Of a DNA stretch of 64,000 bases, positions 10,669 through 20,161 are shown one piece after another. Source of the DNA: Tieghemiomyces parasiticus (Eukaryota > Kickxellomycota > Dimargaritomycetes > Dimargaritales > Dimargaritaceae); the NCBI GenBank assembly GCA_027575765.1, contig JANBPT010000044.1, positions 30,901-94,900 on the forward strand, written 5' to 3'. The notes under the pieces were generated by a model. The model was given only the letters and a program-made list of their open reading frames with translations. It made no database searches and was not told the DNA's origin. The translations under genes were made by a program, and so were the position numbers. Each line of letters opens with the position of its first letter. Within the stretch, counting starts at the first letter, position 1.

Positions 10669-11661
10669 ATGTCCGCATTCTCTGACCAGGATTTCAACTC
10701 GGCATCCTACTCGGCCTACCGCCCCACCTACGATCCTAGTGTCATCCGCCGGGTGACCACGTATCATGCTGCTCACCAAATCACCAACGCCACCAGCAAG
10801 CAGGGTCGCCACTTCTCCCTGACGGTCGACTTGGCCACGGGTACAGGCCAGATGTGCGAGCTGCTGAGCCCGGTCTCCGATCGAGTGTATGGGCTTGATA
10901 TCTCGGCTACCATGATTAAGTCAGCCGTTCAGTTACCCAACGTCCAGTACTCCGTCAGTCCAGCCGAAGGGCCCTGGGACGCGGCGATTGCCCCGCGTTC
11001 GGTGGATCTGGTCACCATCGCCCAGGGTGCCCATTGGTTTAAACGGCCACAGGCCTGGCACCAGATCCAGCGGATGCTGAAGCCCCGCGGGACCTTAGCC
11101 ATCGTGGGCTACTCGTTTGTGAGCTTTGGCGGGAAACCTCGGGCAGCCGAACTGCTATGGAAACTGGCGACGGCCTCTACACTGCTGGGGCCGTTTTGGG
11201 AACAGGGGCGTGAATACGTCGAAACCCTCCTGGGCGACTGGCACATACCGTTCGATAACGTGGTGCGACTCTATTCGCCTCCGGGGCTGGTCGCCCCGTC
11301 ACACCGCCAACAACATGGGCAAAGCGACAAGACCACAGTGCCAGCCAGTAGTATGTGTCTTGAGGGTCTAAAACACATCCATAGCGCCCAGACCGCCAAT
11401 GGGTGGTACCTACCGGCACCCGAGAGCTACATGCGCAAGACTCTGACCCCCCATGAGATAGTGCTGTACCTCCAGACCTGGTCGTCATACAAACGGTTCT
11501 GCCATGTCCACCCTGACCGGCAGGGTATCGTGCGCGAGTACGTGGAGATGATGATGGACGCAGAAGGCTGCCATGCGTGGGACGAGCCCTGGGAGACCGA
11601 TTGGAATCATGTGCTCATCCTGGCTACGAACCCAGCAGAAACGAGGGAGGAATCTTTGTAG
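10669..11661 (+). CDS. Class I SAM-dependent methyltransferase (Crg1/Tmt1-like)
   Basis: 330 residues, single exon, good start context. The N-terminus has the YSAYRPTY signature common in this family. Motif I reads VDLATGTGQM (about 53-62), acidic motif II is GLDIS (about 75-79), and a mid-domain segment IAQGAHWFK precedes LKPRGTLAIVGYS. This is the Rossmann-like fold of the methyltransferase 11/25 group, as in yeast trans-aconitate methyltransferase Tmt1 and the cantharidin-resistance enzyme Crg1 (small organic acid or drug substrates, cytosolic). The substrate cannot be told from sequence. Neighbours give no pathway hint. Confidence 0.85.
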   Translation: MSAFSDQDFNSASYSAYRPTYDPSVIRRVTTYHAAHQITNATSKQGRHFSLTVDLATGTGQMCELLSPVSDRVYGLDISATMIKSAVQLPNVQYSVSPAEGPWDAAIAPRSVDLVTIAQGAHWFKRPQAWHQIQRMLKPRGTLAIVGYSFVSFGGKPRAAELLWKLATASTLLGPFWEQGREYVETLLGDWHIPFDNVVRLYSPPGLVAPSHRQQHGQSDKTTVPASSMCLEGLKHIHSAQTANGWYLPAPESYMRKTLTPHEIVLYLQTWSSYKRFCHVHPDRQGIVREYVEMMMDAEGCHAWDEPWETDWNHVLILATNPAETREESL

Positions 11662-12614
11662 ACTATATGATTGCGAGGCAATGACGACCGGCATTCACCT
11701 TCTAAGGGCTACCCCGCAGCATAAAATGGATTGGGCAAACAGGGCAGAATTTAGGGAACAGAAGTGGCCGAGCGTGCCCTATCTGCTGGGCAATGCATCA
11801 CAGCCGATCCGAACGGCCGACAGAACCCATGTCGGCGTGTATACCTATAAATATAAGAATCAGTGAAGCTGCGCTGCTGCTGCTTAAGGCGTCACCTTAA
11901 CCGGCCCAACGAAGCGCCAGGCCGGCCCCAATACCCTATGGCCTTTCCACCGTGGCATGGGGAGAGCCCCGGTTTACTTATGTGATACCGCTTGGTCATG
12001 ACGGCGGATCCGCCTTGCACGACGGTCCAAACAATGGACACAGTCGAAGTTCATACGCTCCTGGCAACTTTTCTCCAGACGGAGAATCCTGCTCCCACAC
12101 GCAAGTGGCCCGCGTCCGTGTTGGTGAACAGGATAGGCCCACCGGCGCTGCTCCGCCCGCTGGATTTCAATCACCCTCCGCCGATGCCTATCTGCTCACC
12201 CGCTGTCTGGGGTTTTTTTTTTCCCCTGGTCAGTCTCTCCCACTGCACCCCGGGTGGAAAGGCTTCAGTAGCCGGGGGGTGGGGGGTGCTCCGGAAATAT
12301 ACCCTCAATCCTCGGTCGGGTCTCAGTTTCTCCCGGCCACCTTTCTCCTCCTTCTCGCCCTTATATGCACAGCTCTGCCCGGTCCTGGCACTCCTGGTTC
12401 AGTTCCTCCCCACAGGTCTTGCTGCCAACCACCTGGTTCCGTACCACCGCCTACTCAGTTCCATCTGTACATCGCCGTTGGTTCCACATTGCCCTCTACC
12501 AGCTTGCGGGCACCTCGGCTCCTGTGCCACGCTTCTACTTGGCTTATTTAATATTTTTCACAACGACCTTGCTTCCCGCCCACCAACCTCCCCTTTACCC
12601 CTCGGCCGCTCACC
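11662..12614. other. Intergenic region with a TATA-like site and overlapping weak ORFs
   Basis: TATAAATATAA at 11846-11856 lies about 770 nt before the transporter start codon, and an open frame from an ATG at 11998 runs to 12648 overlapping the transporter start in another frame. The translated product resembles no family known to me and other frames are equally open, so no gene is called. A T-run at 12212-12220 and pyrimidine-rich leader sequence follow. Confidence 0.35.
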
Positions 12615-14003
12615 ATGGTTCTCGCTCTACTCCGGAACGTACCCATGAAGTACGTGAGTCTGGTGACCCTGGTGGTGCAGAACAGTGCCCTGGTCCTGGT
12701 GATGCGCTACTCCCGCCTACATTCCGGCTCGACCGGCGAGAAGTACTACACCTCCACCGCCGTGTTCCTCGCCGAGCTGTCCAAGTTCTTTATGAGCGTC
12801 GGCCTGCTCCTCTACGAGGAAATCTCTCGCCGCCGTCAGTTGGCCCGATCGCACCACCAGGGGTATGAGTTAGCCAGTAACCAGGATGACGGGACCCACT
12901 CCGGGGCCGCAGGCCGTCGGAAATCCGCCGACGAGGACTTCGAAGACCCTCAAAACCCATCCACGGCGCCGAGTGAGCCCCCGTTGACCGTCCGCTGGTT
13001 ATTTAACGAAGTGTTTGGCGACGATGCCTGGAAACTCATGATCCCGGCGGCGCTCTACACGGTGCAAAACAACCTCCAATACATCGCTGTGTCGCTGTTG
13101 GACGCCGCCACCTTCCAGGTAACTTACCAACTCAAGATCCTCACCACCGCGCTCTGTTTCGTCATCATCCTGCGCAAGCCGCTCAACTTGTGGCAGTGGC
13201 TCTCACTCGTCGTGCTCACGGTCGGGATCATCCTAGTCCAGCTGCCCTCGCTCGGTTCCGTCGGGGGCACGGCCGCGACGGCCAACTCCGGGGCCGGGGC
13301 TACGGGCGATGCGGCTGCTACCGCTGGCGCGGCGGCCGAGGCTGTCGACAAGGCCGCCAACGCGGCGCTCCAGACTCAGCGCGACAGCTGGGAGAAACTA
13401 CTGGGTCTCCTTACTGTCGCCCTGGCGTGTGTCATGTCCGGCCTGGCTGGCGTGTACTTTGAAAAGATTCTGAAGGGTTCCAAGACGTCGGTGTGGGCGC
13501 GTAACATCCAACTGTCCTTCTTCTCGCTGTTCCCAGCCCTCTTTCTTGGCGTCATGCTCAAGGACGGCGCCGGTGTCCGCGAACACGGGTTTTGGTACGG
13601 CTACAACGCGTGGACGTTTGGGGCCATCACCTGTCAGGCCCTTGGCGGCATTATCGTCGCTCTCGTCGTTAAGTACGCTGATAATATCCTCAAGGGTTTC
13701 GCCACCAGTATCTCCATCATCCTGTCGTGCGTGGCCTCGATTTTCATCTTTGATTTCCATATCACCATCATGTTTGTCATCGGAACGGCCGCCGTCATCT
13801 ACGCGACATATCTATACGGAACGGCATCCTCGGCCAAACCGACCCCCAAATCGACAGCGGCGTCTGAGGCCGACGGGGCCGCAGGCGGCCGGAGTTTGGA
13901 ACAAGGCCGCAGTGAGGTCGTGCTGGACACAACGGGTCTAGATTCCGGCGACGATGATGATGATATCACAGTCACCGGAAGCGTTCGCCAACATCAGCAC
14001 TAA
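12615..14003 (+). CDS. gms1: UDP-galactose / nucleotide-sugar transporter (SLC35A, Gms1-like)
   Basis: 462 residues, single exon, strong start context (CACCATGG). The N-terminus PMKYVSLVTLVVQNSAL closely follows fission yeast Gms1 and animal SLC35A2. Later motifs include STAVFLAELSKF, ALYTVQNNLQYIAVSLLDAATFQVTYQLKI, SGLAGVYFEKILK and KYADNILKGFATSISI, the last being typical of the last membrane segments. Expect about ten membrane helices in the Golgi, importing UDP-sugar in exchange for UMP. Oddities: a hydrophilic loop of about 60 residues after helix 2 and an Ala-rich loop (about 213-250) are longer than in relatives, as is the acidic cytosolic tail ending in a DDDDD-type cluster. UDP-GlcNAc or CMP-sugar specificity cannot be excluded from sequence. 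Confidence 0.92.
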   Translation: MVLALLRNVPMKYVSLVTLVVQNSALVLVMRYSRLHSGSTGEKYYTSTAVFLAELSKFFMSVGLLLYEEISRRRQLARSHHQGYELASNQDDGTHSGAAGRRKSADEDFEDPQNPSTAPSEPPLTVRWLFNEVFGDDAWKLMIPAALYTVQNNLQYIAVSLLDAATFQVTYQLKILTTALCFVIILRKPLNLWQWLSLVVLTVGIILVQLPSLGSVGGTAATANSGAGATGDAAATAGAAAEAVDKAANAALQTQRDSWEKLLGLLTVALACVMSGLAGVYFEKILKGSKTSVWARNIQLSFFSLFPALFLGVMLKDGAGVREHGFWYGYNAWTFGAITCQALGGIIVALVVKYADNILKGFATSISIILSCVASIFIFDFHITIMFVIGTAAVIYATYLYGTASSAKPTPKSTAASEADGAAGGRSLEQGRSEVVLDTTGLDSGDDDDDITVTGSVRQHQH

Positions 14004-14180
14004 ACTGGTGAAGGAGAGGGGGGAAGGAAGGAGTTTGATAGGTTCCGCGGAGTTTCCGTTTGAACTTCGCTTCTCATTTTCGCAACCCTCCACGGCCTGT
14101 TTTACCATGCTTATTCAATTATGCCCATATACCCCCTCTTACCTTCAATGCCGCCGGCGTCTTTCATCACTACAGCCCCG

Positions 14181-14186
14181 AATAAA
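14181..14186 (+). terminator. AATAAA polyadenylation signal of the transporter gene
   Basis: Exact AATAAA hexamer 178 nt after the stop codon at 14003, before the 5S rRNA gene. Confidence 0.4.
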
Positions 14187-14423
14187 CCTATCACGGCCAT
14201 CTTCGAGCAGAGTTGATTAACAACTACCGAATTCCGGTTTGCATTCTCAAGTGGCTGATCATAGCTGAATGTCTGTTAGGAGGGTCGACAAATGACTACC
14301 AGCCTCACTTTATCCACACTAGATCGGAGAAGGATGAAGGGGGAATACAACACTGTCGGCCAATCAGAATTCCGTATTTACATTATCTCTGAAAATAACA
14401 ATAGTTCCGCCCCTTAGCTGTCA

Positions 14424-14540
14424 GTTGCGGCCATCTGGTGGTGTTGTGCACCGTATCCCGTTAGATCTGCGAAGTTAAGGACCACTCAGCCGATTTAGTA
14501 CTAAGGTGGGTGACCACTTGGGAATAGTCGGTGCCGCAAC
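14424..14540 (+). rRNA. 5S ribosomal RNA gene
   Basis: About 117 nt. The ends pair perfectly over 7 bp (GTTGCGG at 14424-14430 with CCGCAAC at 14534-14540), forming helix I. Inside are the Pol III internal promoter elements: the A-box/loop A region GAAGTTAAG (about 14471-14479) and the conserved C-box stretch GGTGGGTGACCACTTGGGAA (about 14505-14524). A T5 tract at 14541-14545 directly after helix I is the Pol III terminator. It stands alone between two protein genes, as in fungi whose 5S genes are dispersed and not in the rDNA repeat. Only one copy is in this window. It lies on the same strand as both neighbouring genes. Confidence 0.93.
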
Positions 14541-15757
14541 TTTTTCTTGCCAGATTCTATTTTATAAAGTAGAACCTTGCTCGCTCTAGCCCCAGCTTCA
14601 CGTTGTATGCTAGTGGGGGTTCATGGGTTAGTCGTCAGTTGCGGAGGAATCCCATGAATTGTCGATACGTTTCGTCAAGGAGGTTAAAAAGGGATCTGGC
14701 CATTGCCCTCTGTCGTCATAGCTATTAGGTATATATTTTTATTCCCTTCCGGCACATGCCGGTCTTGTTCGTAATAATCATTCCGTTTATCGTTGTAGCG
14801 TATATGTATATTGATAGGGCCATCACCCTTGGTTGTCAGTGGGAAACCCAGTCATTTATCGGTGGCACCCATCTAACTCCCCCCTCTGTTTTCTGCTCGC
14901 GGATGTGACCTCGTCGACCTCCTCGCTCTCGCGCGCGTTCTTCTGTGCCGGTCTCACCCCCATGTTCTCTTACCGACCCTCGCGTCATTGCTTTGTTGGA
15001 CCTAATGAGCCTTCTTTGTAGCGACACCACTGTTTTCCACCAAAGGTTCGCCGTTGAGCCATGGGCCCTCAAGGGAGAGTAGGGCGCAGAGAAGTGAAGA
15101 GACGCGGAAGGCGGGGGTGAGTGTTTAGCAAGCGAGAAGCTGATCCCTCGTCCTTTGTTAACGAACCATCGAATGAGTGAAGCCTCGCTTTCCCCTCTCT
15201 TTTTTCTCTCACCTCTCTTGCGTACGACCCGCCAGGGGACAAAGGCCACAGCAGGCCGGCTAATAAAGAGTGACCGGCAGCACTAGGCCTGGCAAAGTTG
15301 CAGGCTGTCCCCTCCGTCGGTGCCGGGCCGTGTGGGCACTTCAAACTCCCCCCCCCTTCCCTGCATCGCTTTCCTCGGATACTGGGCTTGGTCTTGAGCC
15401 CACACTAGCTTTCATGCCCGCCCCCTTCTCACTAGCCTGGGCCGTCCTGCGGCCCTCCGTGATGGTCCAGGGTTTTTGTTATATAAACCGGGCTGTCCTC
15501 CAGCCCGCGAGGGCCGGTAAACCATTTGCGACTGCACCACACACTCCACCTTGAGACCCTTTGCCTCCCTGCATAGCCACATTTTTCCGTGCTCACCTCA
15601 CTACCCACTCCCTCGCTTACCTCCCACACCTGTAGCTTTTCGTTCAGGTGTCCGCTACCCTTCTAGTTGCGGAGGTATACAACTCTGCACTCCCTGCATT
15701 TACTGTTTAGGCTCGCTCCGCCCTTCACTTTTTGTTATTATTACTGATCTGCACAAC
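14541..15757. other. Intergenic region, no gene recognised
   Basis: Contains the 5S terminator, AT-rich stretches around 14725-14815, then a pyrimidine-rich leader and the TATA-like site listed below. Short overlapping ORFs on both strands (for example 14836-15249) look random. Confidence 0.4.
15480..15487 (+). promoter_or_regulatory. TATA-like element upstream of the DUF4203 gene
   Basis: TATATAAA lies about 270 nt upstream of the start codon at 15758, followed by pyrimidine-rich sequence. Motif match only. Confidence 0.35.
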
Positions 15758-16865
15758 ATGTCCCGAGTGACGATGTCTAGGTGGCCCCTAGGGCCACTCC
15801 GTCTCTGGCTTTGCCTGGCCTATATACTCGGTATTGCTTCGACGATTTACGCCGACCCGCTACCGGGTCGGCCCATTGCCCACGCTCGCGATAGTACTAC
15901 ACAGGCCGAAGGTAGGTTATTGGGTCAGAGTACTCTCAAAATGAATGCTGGCGGGAGGTGGCGCCCCCAGGCTCCACACCATCCGACGGTCCGTGCGCTC
16001 AACGGGCGCATAGTCTAAACAGCCTATATCCTTCATTCTCCTTCGACCTGCCGCTAACCCCCGCCCCCTTCGCCCTTATACCCTTAAAATTGTTGCACAC
16101 GCTAACCACTGCCCGCCACCCCCCCACCCAGTCTCCAACAAAATCGGCACTATCCAAATTGTAATCGGTATCATTCTCCTCATTTTTGGCCTCATGTTCG
16201 CCTTCCTTGGCAACCGGCTCTTCCGTGTGGCCATGTTTGCCTCAGGCTTCGTCTACCTCGGCCTCGGTATTCTACTGCTGTGCATCCGTATCAAACCTCC
16301 CGGGGACTCTACAGGCCGTATCATCGGCTACCTCGTCGTGGCCATCGTGTTGGGCGTGGTGGGCGGCTTCCTTTTCGCCTCGGTCTGGTGGCTCGGCCTT
16401 GCTGGCGTCGGGTCTCTGGGCGGCATTGGTCTAGCGGTCCTCATTCTCTCTTTCAAACACGGCGGACTCATCCCGAGCCCCGTCGGCCGCGGATTGTTCG
16501 TCGCTGGTCTCGCTGTCGCCATGGTCCTCCTGATCTTCTTCGTTGAGAAGTACGTGGTGATTATCAGTACAGCTTTCTTTGGTGCCCTGGCCACGTTTGT
16601 CGGGCTGGACTGTTTTATCAAAACCGGGTTCCGGTTCATTCTCTACCTGGTGCTCACTGCCAAGGAGGAGCGAGCCCTATACGAGACCAATTCTAAGGTG
16701 TACGGAATGATCGGGGGCCTGCTAGCCCTGTTCGTCGTCGGCTCCGTGTGCCAGTTTTTCTTGTATCGGGAACCCATCGGTATCCGCGAGTACAATATGA
16801 ACTGGTTCCGCCGTAAGCCCCGTGAGGAGAAGAACCTTACCGAACCGGAGCCCTTCCCAGCGTAA
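15758..16865 (+). CDS. Multi-pass membrane protein, DUF4203/TMEM198-like, two exons
   Basis: Exons 15758-15911 and 16132-16865 give 295 residues; the 220-nt intron has a GTAGGT donor, a GCTAAC branch-like site and a CAG acceptor, and the frame is preserved. Residues 1-30 are a signal peptide (hydrophobic WLCLAYILGIAST before ADP). About seven hydrophobic segments follow, starting GTIQIVIGIILLIFGLMFAFLG and FRVAMFASGFVYLGLGILLL, with a central Gly-rich pair containing SVWWLGLAGVGSLGG. They end before a basic tail with NWFRRKPREEK. This layout (signal peptide, short lumenal part, then a 7-TM block) matches fungal DUF4203 proteins related to animal TMEM198/TM7SF3. Function is not established; location is probably the endomembrane system or plasma membrane. 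A second ATG at 15773 is an alternative start. Confidence 0.85.
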
Positions 16866-17463
16866 ACTCGCATTTGGAGGGTGAGGGGGAAAAGGCCGAG
16901 GCATTAACATGGTTGACCATTATCCTCGGGTCCGTTTCAGCTGCCTCTCCCCCCTCCTGTTCTGTGGTGGCCTATCGTTTCGATGGTAACTGTACCTTTG
17001 TCAAGCCGTACGTTGACGCTTACTTTCGCTGCTCACATGCCGCACGTACTTGCTTTTGCTTCTTTTTTTTTTACATTATCCCTCTACCTCATATATCTCA
17101 CTTTACATGTTCATACCACCGCCGCCATTGCCATACATTTCGTCACTTCAAGCACTTACCATTACCCGCCATTTTCTCATATTAAAGCATAGTTGTGAAT
17201 TACGACTCCTAACCTCGGCTGGCAAACCTCGTCTCAACTCGCTGGCCAGAAAACATTGCGTTTACTTCGCTCGATTGGCGTATGCAAGAAAAGCTTGGCC
17301 GTCAAGCTGACCGCACCCACTTTACGGTATATAAAAAAAAGACGGCTAAAAACATGCCTCAAAATTGATAAAAGGCAGTGCAAGGGTAAGCTCATATTGA
17401 CGGCCCCCCTGTACACATATGCGCAAGCAACAAAATCCACCCAAACTTCCACAACCCAGAACC
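16866..17463. other. Convergent 3' intergenic region
   Basis: 598 nt between the stop codons of two convergent genes. It includes T-rich and AT-rich 3'-UTR-like sequence (17060-17070, 17325-17345) and no recognisable gene. Confidence 0.4.
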
Positions 17464-18612
17464 CTAGTTTTGAAGCTCACGGATGGCAAATAGCTTGGAG
17501 AGGGCCGGGCCGCTGTACTGGTTGAGCTGCTTACAGTAATTGTCGACCTTACCGACGGCGAGGACGTGGGTGAGGCGGGAAGGCTCGGTGGGGACGTGGA
17601 AACGGGCGGCGATTTGGTCCTCCGTTTCTTCGGGTAGCGGGGCCTGGCCAGCGGCAATCCGGGAGGCGTTCTCCAACCGCCGCCGCTGGATGTACTGCTG
17701 GATCTTGGTCTGCTCCCGGGCGTATCCGCGCTGCCAGTACTGGTACTGGTGACGCGCCAGGTTGTACTTCTCAACCCCCTCCAGAAGGTGTTCCAAGTTC
17801 TTTTCCATGTACGGGTCCAGGGTGAGGTCCAGAGTCGCCGGGTTGACGGCCGGGAGCCCCACGTGGGAGGTGAGTTGGTCACTCCCATCACGGTCATCAC
17901 CAACCGTAAAGGCCGACTGCGCACCGGTCGAGGTGGCGAGGGCGCTCAACGGGTCGAACGTGGCCGAGGGTTCCTCCAACTCGTGCATCAGCACGTTGAG
18001 CATGGCCGAGTTGCGGATGACCACGGGGAGCTCGGTCAACATATTCTCGTGGGTGACCCCCGCGAGGGAGAAGCTGGACACGGTGAACTGGCCCTTGGCG
18101 TACAAGTCCATGAAGGCCGGGGTGAGGCGGAAGGCGCGGAGGGACACGTTGCCACGGGTCGAGCGGGACAGGTCGTACACGAGCAGCACGCTCTTCTTGA
18201 GGTTCCGCTGGTAGTTGTACTGCATCTCGATGATGGACGGCTCCATCACCGTGTCCAGGTGGGCCGACTGGTACCATCCCACCGCATTGTTATCCACGTT
18301 CACCTCCCGCAGGCACTGCATCATGTCCACCTGGTAGGCGGCGATCTCCTCGGCGCTCTCGTTGGTGCCTGACGGCACCGGGTAGCTGTGAGTGATTTCC
18401 AGGGTGTCCTCAACGTCCAGACCTAGCAGCTGGCCCGACACTGGCGTGGGTAGCGCCTCCCGGCTGTGCTTAAGGATCTTCATGACCACCAGCGCTTCGA
18501 TCTGGACAGAGTGCACCGGGTTCTTGCCTTCAATGTCCAGCGCGGCCGCCAGCGAGGCAGACACGGTCTTGTTGTCCCGGCCGACGAGGGCGGAGGCGGT
18601 AGTTTTGCTCAT
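17464..18612 (-). CDS. eif3h: Translation initiation factor eIF3 subunit H
   Basis: 382 residues, single exon. An MPN domain occupies about residues 33-180: VHSVQIEALVVMKILKH, SGQLLGLDVEDTLEITHSYP, YQVDMMQCLREVNVDNNAVGWYQS and LRAFRLTP line up with animal and fission yeast eIF3h. The metal-binding JAMM residues are absent (GWYQS replaces HSHP), as expected for this non-catalytic MPN subunit. The C-terminal half carries the HQYQYWQRGYAREQTKIQQYIQRRRLEN helix and an end close to LGKLFMAQAL of relatives (here LSKLFAIREL). It is part of the 40S-bound eIF3 complex in the cytosol. Budding yeast lacks this subunit, so its presence fits a fungus with a full-size eIF3. Divergent from RRN3 across about 1.55 kb. 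Confidence 0.95.
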   Translation of the reverse strand: MSKTTASALVGRDNKTVSASLAAALDIEGKNPVHSVQIEALVVMKILKHSREALPTPVSGQLLGLDVEDTLEITHSYPVPSGTNESAEEIAAYQVDMMQCLREVNVDNNAVGWYQSAHLDTVMEPSIIEMQYNYQRNLKKSVLLVYDLSRSTRGNVSLRAFRLTPAFMDLYAKGQFTVSSFSLAGVTHENMLTELPVVIRNSAMLNVLMHELEEPSATFDPLSALATSTGAQSAFTVGDDRDGSDQLTSHVGLPAVNPATLDLTLDPYMEKNLEHLLEGVEKYNLARHQYQYWQRGYAREQTKIQQYIQRRRLENASRIAAGQAPLPEETEDQIAARFHVPTEPSRLTHVLAVGKVDNYCKQLNQYSGPALSKLFAIRELQN

Positions 18613-20161
18613 GGTGGGAGTCGGAAGGGGAGGAAAACAGTGAAAGAAGAGAGAGAGGGGATGATGGGGAGGGACAAATGGGGGTGGACTAACGGAGTTA
18701 TGTCAGATGGAAGGAACGGCAGGGAAGGAGGAGTAAGGACCAGAATGCCGGTGGCGAAAAAACGGAGATCGCGCGGAGAAGGGGACTAGAGACAAAGCGT
18801 CGTCGGCAACGGAGATCTGTGAGGTTCAGATGGATAAAGGGCAAAAAGTGGAGGATGCCGTAGATCTGTATAGTGGGAGGATTCCGACCGGCAGGTGGAT
18901 CTCGGCCAGCGTCGAGGTCAGCGCGGGTGAACGGGCGGCCACAAGGCTGGGAAGGCCCGTCGGGGCCCAAACCTATCTTTTCACCCATCAGTGCTGCTTA
19001 AGTCATCGCCACGCCCAATCCACAGGCCCTGGCCAGAGTCCTTCCTATTAAATGGCGTAGTGTTCGAGACCCGTGGGTGTCGGGCTCTGGAGCGCTAAGC
19101 CCTGTAGTGAACATAACTATGTGATCCATCGGTTTGAGTGCCATGCTCTACAAACCACAGCACTCAGCAGCATGTTGAGGCCAAGATTACGGGGCCTTGT
19201 GCGCTAGCACCATACGCCCCATGGAGAGGGCCGCTGTGCCCGTTACGCTCTGGGACCTGTATCGAATAAAGCCACGTGACTGGCCTTTGCCGATTCCCAC
19301 TCACCGCCCAGGACGGGTCTATCCCGAAGGATCCGCTTGGGTTTCGAAATAATTCACCCATCCCACTTACAAGAAGCTCCTGTCCCATGGATTCCTTCCT
19401 CCCTCCCATCCTTAGGTCTTTCATCCTGCCAATTGTAGGCCATCAAAAAACAGGGATGGCTCGACTGGTAGTTATGTAATATTTTTTTTTCTCTCATTAC
19501 AGCCCGAGCTGACCTATTGAGCGTATGCCTGCAATCTAAACCCCCCCCCAGCACGCGTCGGTGCCTCCCCCGCTGTTCCACAGCGAAACCACCTCTTTCG
19601 CCGGCTAGAAGTTTGACTCTGCACCGACGCCGCCGCCCTTTCTTCCTCAAGACTCCTCCTTTCCAATCCCCCTCCATTGCTAGCCGCATGGTCCTCGGAC
19701 CCTCCCTTTCACAATTGCCTGCTGCCTGTCCACCGCTTACGGCGCTGCTCCACTTACTACGGACAACCGAGAATTCTCTCCAACGCAACCTCACCCTCCT
19801 ACCCTCTCCCTCGTCCAAATTCCGGCATACCTGCCTTCCCCCACACGGTCGCCGCAGCCAGCCTTATCAAACTCGGCCTTGAGCCGTTCTCTCATCGACC
19901 CTCGAAAACTCTACCCTAATACCTTCGGTTGGCCTAGAGCCCTGACCCTGAGACTCCTCCCGTTCGTCCCTCGCCTTTGCCCGCTACTGTCCACCAATTT
20001 CCACCACCTCGTCCATTGGCCCCTCGCCCTACTCCACCTTGTACACTAACGGTTTCCGCGGCAACGGGGCAAGGTTCTCTCTCATCACCGCAACCTTAAC
20101 TTTCGACGTACCCATTTAGACTATATCACTATATCCGCTTTAAATCTTGCCCAGTGACGCC
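18613..20161. promoter_or_regulatory. Intergenic region between divergent eif3h and rrn3
   Basis: About 1.55 kb between two divergent start codons. From about 19500 on, the + strand is pyrimidine-rich, as before other genes in this window, and would be the RRN3 promoter/leader. No tRNA, repeat or other gene is recognised; open frames at 19354-19882 overlap on both strands and look random. Confidence 0.4.

Noticed and set aside
11760..11830. tRNA-Leu/Ser-like GTGGCCGAGCG followed by a B-box-like stretch
   Set aside because: No acceptor or T-arm pairing can be formed and the B box does not match GGTTCGA; not a tRNA.
19055..19080. GTTCGAGACC resembling a tRNA B box
   Set aside because: Flanks do not pair into a T stem and no A box lies at the right distance.
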